64,000 bases of DNA. Source: Episyrphus balteatus. Lineage: Eukaryota; Arthropoda; Insecta; Diptera; Syrphidae. The notes under the pieces were generated by a model that worked only from the letters and a program-made list of their open reading frames with translations, searched no databases and was not told where the DNA came from. Positions 58,289 to 64,000 of the stretch are shown in pieces (position 1 is the stretch's first letter; the number at the start of each line of letters is the position of its first letter). Where the stretch lies: the NCBI RefSeq assembly GCF_945859705.1, contig NC_079137.1, positions 28,391,322 through 28,455,321 of the forward strand. The letters are read 5' to 3'. The translations under genes were made by a program, and so were the position numbers.

Positions 58289-58715
58289 GGGCCGATTTTT
58301 CAATAGTCAGTTAAACAGTCAGTTAGTACTTATTCCTAAGGATAGAGAAAAAATCAATTTTTCAACAAGCAGATATAGCTTATTCCTAAGAATAGAACTA
58401 TCTGCTTCTTTCAGAGACGAATAAAAATTATTCTAAGGAATAATATGAACAAAAATATTGTGTCAGTTGTCAAAGCTGTTTTGAAAGAATTTTGAAAAAA
58501 ATACAGTGGAACACAAGAAAACAAAAACAATCATGAATAAAAATGACGTTTAATTTTAAATATATTTGAATTTGACAATTTTTTTTTGTTATTCTGTAGA
58601 ATAAATTATTCTTGATTGAAAAATTCAATGTTTTTATCTGATTGTTTATGAGCCTAATAACTTTATTCGTCGAACAGTTAACTGACTATTTATTAGAAGA
58701 TTGAAAAATCGGCTC
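58289..58715. mobile_element. PIF/Harbinger-type MITE, 427 bp
   Basis: Ends GGGCCGATTTTTCAAT and, reversed from the right, GAGCCGATTTTTCAAT, flanked by TTA (58286-58288, 58716-58718). Subterminal CAGTTAACTG/AGTCAGTTA words occur on both sides. Shares its termini with the 121-bp element at 32285-32405. Confidence 0.88.
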
Positions 58716-59751
58716 TTAATCCAATAAATTAATTTTTCTATATTTAATTTTTAATTAATACAATCAAAGCTTTTTTTTAATATGTTGAAATTATTGAGGT
58801 TGTCAAATTTAGAAGTTAATAACCATTCTACACTGTGTGAATCTTGAACCTAGTTAAAATAAACAGAAACCACTTTGATTTAACTGTTTTTCGGAATGAT
58901 TTTTCTTTGAAGGCCATCATTTTCAATTGTTTTTTTTTTTTCTTCAAAATTGAATCAACGTTGATAATACTACATTTTACATTGCGATTTCAGTTGAATG
59001 TTTTTATCAAAATCGCAGGGACCGGTTTGGAGAAAATAACCTATATTTTTACAAAATTCTTACGTGGAAGGTACCTTAATTTATGGTTCAGCTGTACTAA
59101 AAGTAGGAAAATAGTTCAGAAATGTTTTTCTTCCACATTCGTGTTTTGAGTAGAACTCGCCTGCTGCCCTTCACTTAAAAAAAAAACTTTGAAGTTTCGA
59201 TTACATCGATGTTTCCAAGAGCGATGTTTTCAGCATCATTATTTTTTTGCGGAAACATCAAACCATAAATAAAAAAAAAATACAAATTAAAAAACACATA
59301 GGTATGTTTAGGATGAAATAAATTTCCTCCACACAGGTTTGTTACAAAGAAAAGCTTATATCTTCTTAAACCAAAATATCAAATTAAGTTGTTGCGATAA
59401 TGTAGTTATGATAGAGCGTTCGTGGTTCGAGATACATGTAATCATGTACCTAATAGTTAGTATATAAATTATATGATTTTTCAGGTTTTAAAAGTTTTCA
59501 TTAAAAAAATGTGTAAGAAAACAAAAAATTTTTTTTATGGACTCATTATATTTACAACTAAAAACGACTTCTTGCTAATATGCCCATGAATCAATTCCTA
59601 AAGCATAGTCATAACAATAAAGAAACCCTTCTTATGGTTTAAAAGCTCGTTTCCACCTTTTTGCCTTATAATTTTCTGTTTTTCATCTGAGGTTTTGGGG
59701 GGGGTCATGACCCCCACGACCCCCCCCCCTAGATCCACCACTGCTGCATAC

Positions 59752-61609
59752 CTACTTACTTAAAAAAAGAAATAAAATGCATGATTTACTTTTCGAGTTA
59801 AAGTTAAATTTTTCAAATTTGTATGTAGGTACCTACTTTTCTTAAAGTTAATTAATTAATTTAATAAAATTTATTCCAACGAAAAAAAGGTGCTTCTTTG
59901 ATATATTTGAGCCCAAAAAAAAAATTCTTACTTGACTTATTTTATTATAATATGCATTTAAAGATTTTCAGTTTCCGTTTTTCAGGAGCCGTTTTTAAAT
60001 TTTTTAAAAAAATTTTTATTTAACACTTTTCGAAAAAATTTCTTTTTTTTTCAAGAAAACATATATATTTTTGTTCATAAAGTTTCGTATTTTCAACTTC
60101 AAGATGGCGATGAACTCCATCTTTTTCTACTTTAAAACGCTGGCATTAAGAGTTCAGTCGTAGTCACGATCGCTTACTTACACAAAGGTTGTCCAAAATT
60201 AACTGTTGGTACCAGAAAGCATTGATTCAGAATACAATCTGAAAATTGGAAAACTTATCATGTAACGTATCGTGTTTTTTTGTTTAAATGAAAAAAATTT
60301 ATTTCTAATCTTTAGGATTTGACCATACTTAATTGTTAAATTAGTTATTCTAATTCACATAGATTCAAAAGGCGTTAATTATATTTCATATCTAAATGCC
60401 GTTCGGTAATTGTACTACCACAAGCCGCATGCATTTGGAATATGGCCATACGCGCCATAGCAACGAAAAACCTTTATTTCTACCAGTTGACACGTACGTG
60501 AATGCGGTTGCATAGAACACAGCACAGAACATCGAGCACAATACACAATTCTCGAGCCTTCAAGGCAATTATTTAATTCGACACCCAAGCCCAGGCAATG
60601 GTTCAATTAAAATTGCATTCCCAAAACCACACACAACATTGCGATGAATTGTTTGGCTGCGGTAATTTCAAGCGCCACTCATGTGGAGTTTACAAGAGTC
60701 GTTCTCGTCAGACTGAACTTCATTTGTTGCCTTAGATTTGTATGATGGCTGGTGAAATGAAGATGGATTGATAACATCAGGAAAAGTATACCAATCGATA
60801 AAATTGTTATGAAATAGAATTTTCTAGTAATGAGATATATGTGTGTTGTGAGTGTACATTCAAATATGAACACATGTACATCGTATATAGCGGATTAATT
60901 TGGCAAGTTATAACGAAAGTCGTAAGAGTAAGAGTTACTGTGGTTAAGGACATTGTATATCTCTGAACAAACATTGCTCTATGAATCCAAGTTACATGAG
61001 GTTATGGATTTTCGGATTTAATTGGTGTAAGCAAACAGCTATGGTGATGGTGACTAATGGAAAATCTGATGTAATCGCGCATTGTGTGAACATTCACAGT
61101 ATCCACGAAATTCGCAAATCTGAGGATCAGAGATTCCAATTAAAAAGCATTAATTTCGTGAAATACTGATACATCATTAATGTGATGAAAATGTGGTAGA
61201 GCAACAATTAGTTGAAGCAGAATGTTGCCATAGATGCTGCATTTCATGTTGTTCGAAAAAGGTCTTCTTACTTCAAGAATAAAAGAATGTTTTTCAAAGT
61301 GTTAATAATGTTTTTTTACCACATCAGTTGCTATGAGGGTATCAGATTTTAATTAAACACGAGTTTTTTATAAGATTTTATCTGGATGTCAAAATGGCTG
61401 ACATATATGTGAAAAAGTCGTTGTTAAATTTCTTAAAATGAAAATAATGAGAAAAAAACAACAATGCAAATGGCAATGGCAAGTATCTGTTTTTATGCGT
61501 GGATTTACAATTTCATATTTTTTTTTTGTAGCTAAGAGTCTATGCATAAAAGAGGCTTTTGGTTTTGCATTAGGTATAAAGAGAGCATAAATGTTACCTA
61601 TGTATACAG
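59752..61609. other. Unassigned; GC-richer block at 60400-60750
   Basis: No gene recognised. 60400-60750 is of balanced base composition over 350 bp, without a transposon signature, and may be conserved regulatory DNA. A 63-codon open frame on the minus strand has no recognised domain. Confidence 0.45.
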
Positions 61610-61860
61610 GGTGATTCAGGAGCAATGTGCCAAAAAGCTAGAGCGTGTAGGTTGGGTCGAGACAAGAGGGGGGTCTATTAACCTTCGTATAGCGGGGAAT
61701 GGCAATTTAAAAAAAAATGACTTAAGTTGAAAGAAAAAAAATTTAAAACCAACGGTTGCACCTACAATAACGTACTATACTTTTTTTCTGCTTCACACTA
61801 GTGATCCACCTGTGGGGTTCGCCGGGTTGACTTCAGAAATCGGCGGCAAGCCTCTGAACT
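61603..61860 (+). repeat. Fragment with TACAGGGTGATTCAG terminus
   Basis: TATACAGGGTGATTCAGGAGCA at 61604 looks like the end of a transposon using a TA target, followed by 250 bp of balanced composition. No matching opposite end was found. Confidence 0.35.
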
Positions 61861-64000
61861 GAATGCTGATGTTATTGCATTTGCTTGTACCAGGAGTTTT
61901 TAGGCCTACCTTTCTATTTATTTCGTGTTACGTTTCGTGGAACGTTATATGCATATTGCATATTGCTACTATAAAGCACATTCTGTTAATGAAGGTAAAT
62001 AATAATCTATATAATCATTATTGTATTGAGCATATGCAGAAAGTTGAGTTATGTTTAAAGTTAGAGAAGATCTATTAAGTGCATGGAATGGAAATGCACA
62101 CAATCGCGTTGTAGAAAAATCATATAAAAGGAGATTTGTATTTTTATTTTTATAAAATTCACAATAAAGTGTTTTTATAAATAAGTGTTAGTAAGTGACA
62201 AGAAAATTATCAAGAGGTTTTCGAAAAATGCATTACCTAGGATTTTTTTTAATTGGAGAAAAAATTTCTGAAGTACATACATATATGTATGATATAAATC
62301 ATGTATAAAAGTTTTATTACAGAAATTTTAATACAAATATGGCATAGTCTCTAGACGCAACTTTTTCATGGTAGTGACGTCATTACTTGAGAAGTCTCTT
62401 TTTTCCTTTCTCTCAATTTAAAAATAGAAAACCCAAAAAATGTTTTTTTTTTAGAAGAACCTAGAGTGGCCTAGCCCTTTAAGAAAAAATTATACAAAAT
62501 AGGAAAAAATTGAATGCCTTTATTATGTCAGACTGTCCCATGGACTTTACCTTAAGAAATTGTAGCTTTTCTATCAAATATTTTTAAAATAAAAAAAAGT
62601 CGAATATCATCAAAAGTTTCTTGACCATTCATCTGTTATAATGATTCACATTTTCATAACAAATATAAAATATATCTACATAAAATCAAAAAATTCATCT
62701 ATTCTATCTATCATTTTCCGCATTTCAACCCATCATAAAAAGCCTCTCTCAAAGGCCATCTATTATTTATTATTTTCGGACTGTAATTCATTGCCCATTA
62801 AAATTATGAAACCAGATTCCGAATGGACAGAGGGTCCACACGTGCTGGGCAATTGGATTATATTTCAATTTAAAGGACAAATAATAATTTAATCATTTCA
62901 AAAGGTATAATATGCCTCCAAGGACTTTTCTCTTGAAACGGTGAATGAGTTCGATATATGAATGAAAATGAATAACCCAAAGCACATACACACTCACTCG
63001 AAGTGAACATGAATTTTCAATTTTTTTTACTTCGTAACATGTGGAGGTTTCACTTGAAAAAGAATTTCATTTTTTTATTTCTTTCTTCCTTTTTCGCAAT
63101 TTTTCTGTAATAGCCTAATGAAGACCAACTGAATAGCATTGGTAGCCATCTTCATCGAATAAAGTTCTTTGATTCAGTTATAAATAAATTTTTGTCTGCC
63201 CCAAGGTCCCGTTCATTTTTTGTTGTTTTTATTTTTTGAAAGCAATAAAATCAAAGAAGTTTTCAATACTTGCGGGGATATTCCAGGGATGAAAATTTGC
63301 TTGATTGTACTATTTAATTAAAAAAAAGGTTTACTGACACCGAATGTAAAATAATATTTATTTAGGTAAATGAAAAAAGAAAATTTCAAAACATGCATGT
63401 AACAAAAACAGGATCCTATATTCTAAATAATAGTGGTCTTAAAGTTGATTTGAAAGTGGTTCATTGGTATTGTTTGTTTGGCAACTGTGACAGCATTCAT
63501 TTTTTATTGCATGTTTTGATTTTATTAGTACTTAACACGAGTGTGCTTGGCTTTCTTAAATTGTTTATAGAATATTTTAATACGAAAACATTCGTGGAAG
63601 AATGTGGAATTTCAAACGTGCTTTGTACAATTCGATATTATGTACCTACTTTGAAATATGTCTTCTTTACACGCCATTCCAGTGTCCTTTTTTGTTAACA
63701 AGAGCAAATTATTTCAAATGGTTGTTGTTAAAAGCTTTAAGAAAGCAAACAATAAAATAGTTCTGAATTCAGTACTATTGTATGATTTTACCAACTGTGG
63801 GCATTTCTTTTTAAAAATCTGTACTGTCATGCTGTCAACTAAAATAAGCCAATTTTGTTTGATTTCCTTTTCCGATTTCTTTTTCTTCTTAAATGAATGT
63901 CAGCTTTTGTAGTTTAAAAAGAAAATTAAAAGTATAACGAAATGCTACAATCCCGGAGGATATGGTCAACGTGATATAATTTTGTGTATCTATAAGAAAT
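61861..64000. other. Unassigned; candidate conserved block 62720-62900
   Basis: No gene recognised. 62720-62900 contains GACTGTAATTCATTGCCCATTAAAATTATG-like homeodomain-type words within non-repetitive sequence and could be an enhancer. AATAAAGTTCTTTG at about 63160 has a poly(A)-signal look but no transcript context. Confidence 0.4.

Larger units (their letters stand above)
56470..59743. mobile_element. hAT element hosting further insertions (3,274 bp)
   Basis: Terminal CAGGCGCGGATCTAG and, reversed from the right, CAGTGGTGGATCTAG are hAT-type ends, followed on both sides by G-runs with GGGGGGGGTCA. The perfect 8-bp duplication CTGCATAC (56462-56469, 59744-59751) fixes both ends. No transposase remnant was recognised. 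It contains the Penelope-like element at 57041-58244 and the Harbinger-type MITE at 58289-58715, both inserted later. Confidence 0.92.

Overview
This is an AT-rich, gene-poor, repeat-dense stretch of a eukaryotic nuclear genome. It is most likely from an insect, and the style of the microsatellites and transposons suggests a fly; that assignment is inference. Coding potential is almost confined to transposable elements. No tRNA, rRNA or complete host protein gene was recognised. The only host-gene candidate is a possible first coding exon on the + strand (12598-12643): a short hydrophobic N-terminus running into a GTGAGT splice donor. If real, much of the window downstream would be intron.

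Layout. 1-3.4 kb: unassigned AT-rich DNA. 3.4-9.0 kb: a foldback-type repeat split by a young, nearly intact Ty3/Gypsy LTR retrotransposon on the minus strand (3802-8326; 138/139-bp LTRs, 5-bp target duplication, tRNA-Leu-type primer site, one frameshift in pol). 10.06-10.36 kb: probable solo LTR. 10.7-11.4, 21.64-22.72 and 41.7-42.3 kb: copies of a mariner-type foldback MITE, complete at 21.6 kb. 22.7-29.8 kb: a nested palindrome complex. A diverged foldback repeat (R) is interrupted by a 2,031-bp nearly perfect palindromic transposon and by a 1,026-bp TIR element, and an 1,831-bp part of it is tandemly duplicated. The inverted half of R preserves both empty insertion sites.

31.7-46.2 kb: small TIR elements (PIF/Harbinger-type, CAC-ended, piggyBac-type), hairpins, R fragments, and a second foldback copy (45.56-46.25 kb). 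49.56-51.05 kb: a hAT element with 8-bp target duplication, carrying a nested double hairpin and a transposase C-terminal remnant. 51.1-52.5 kb: a mariner-superfamily transposase pseudogene. 53.6-56.4 kb: two more TIR MITEs. 56.46-59.75 kb: a second hAT element (8-bp duplication) that contains a Penelope-like retroelement remnant with a GIY-YIG domain and a hammerhead-ribozyme-like motif. That remnant is itself split by a 165-bp MITE, and a 427-bp Harbinger-type MITE sits beside it. The remaining sequence has no recognised genes. Slightly GC-richer patches (about 19.2-19.6, 30.4-30.7, 42.8-43.1, 60.4-60.75 and 62.7-62.9 kb) could be regulatory.

How the parts work together: only the LTR element is close to a functional unit (Gag, protease, RT, RNase H, integrase). 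Most other elements are non-autonomous and would depend on transposases encoded elsewhere. Boundaries were read by eye from target duplications, terminal inverted repeats and paralogous empty sites; no alignments or searches were run.
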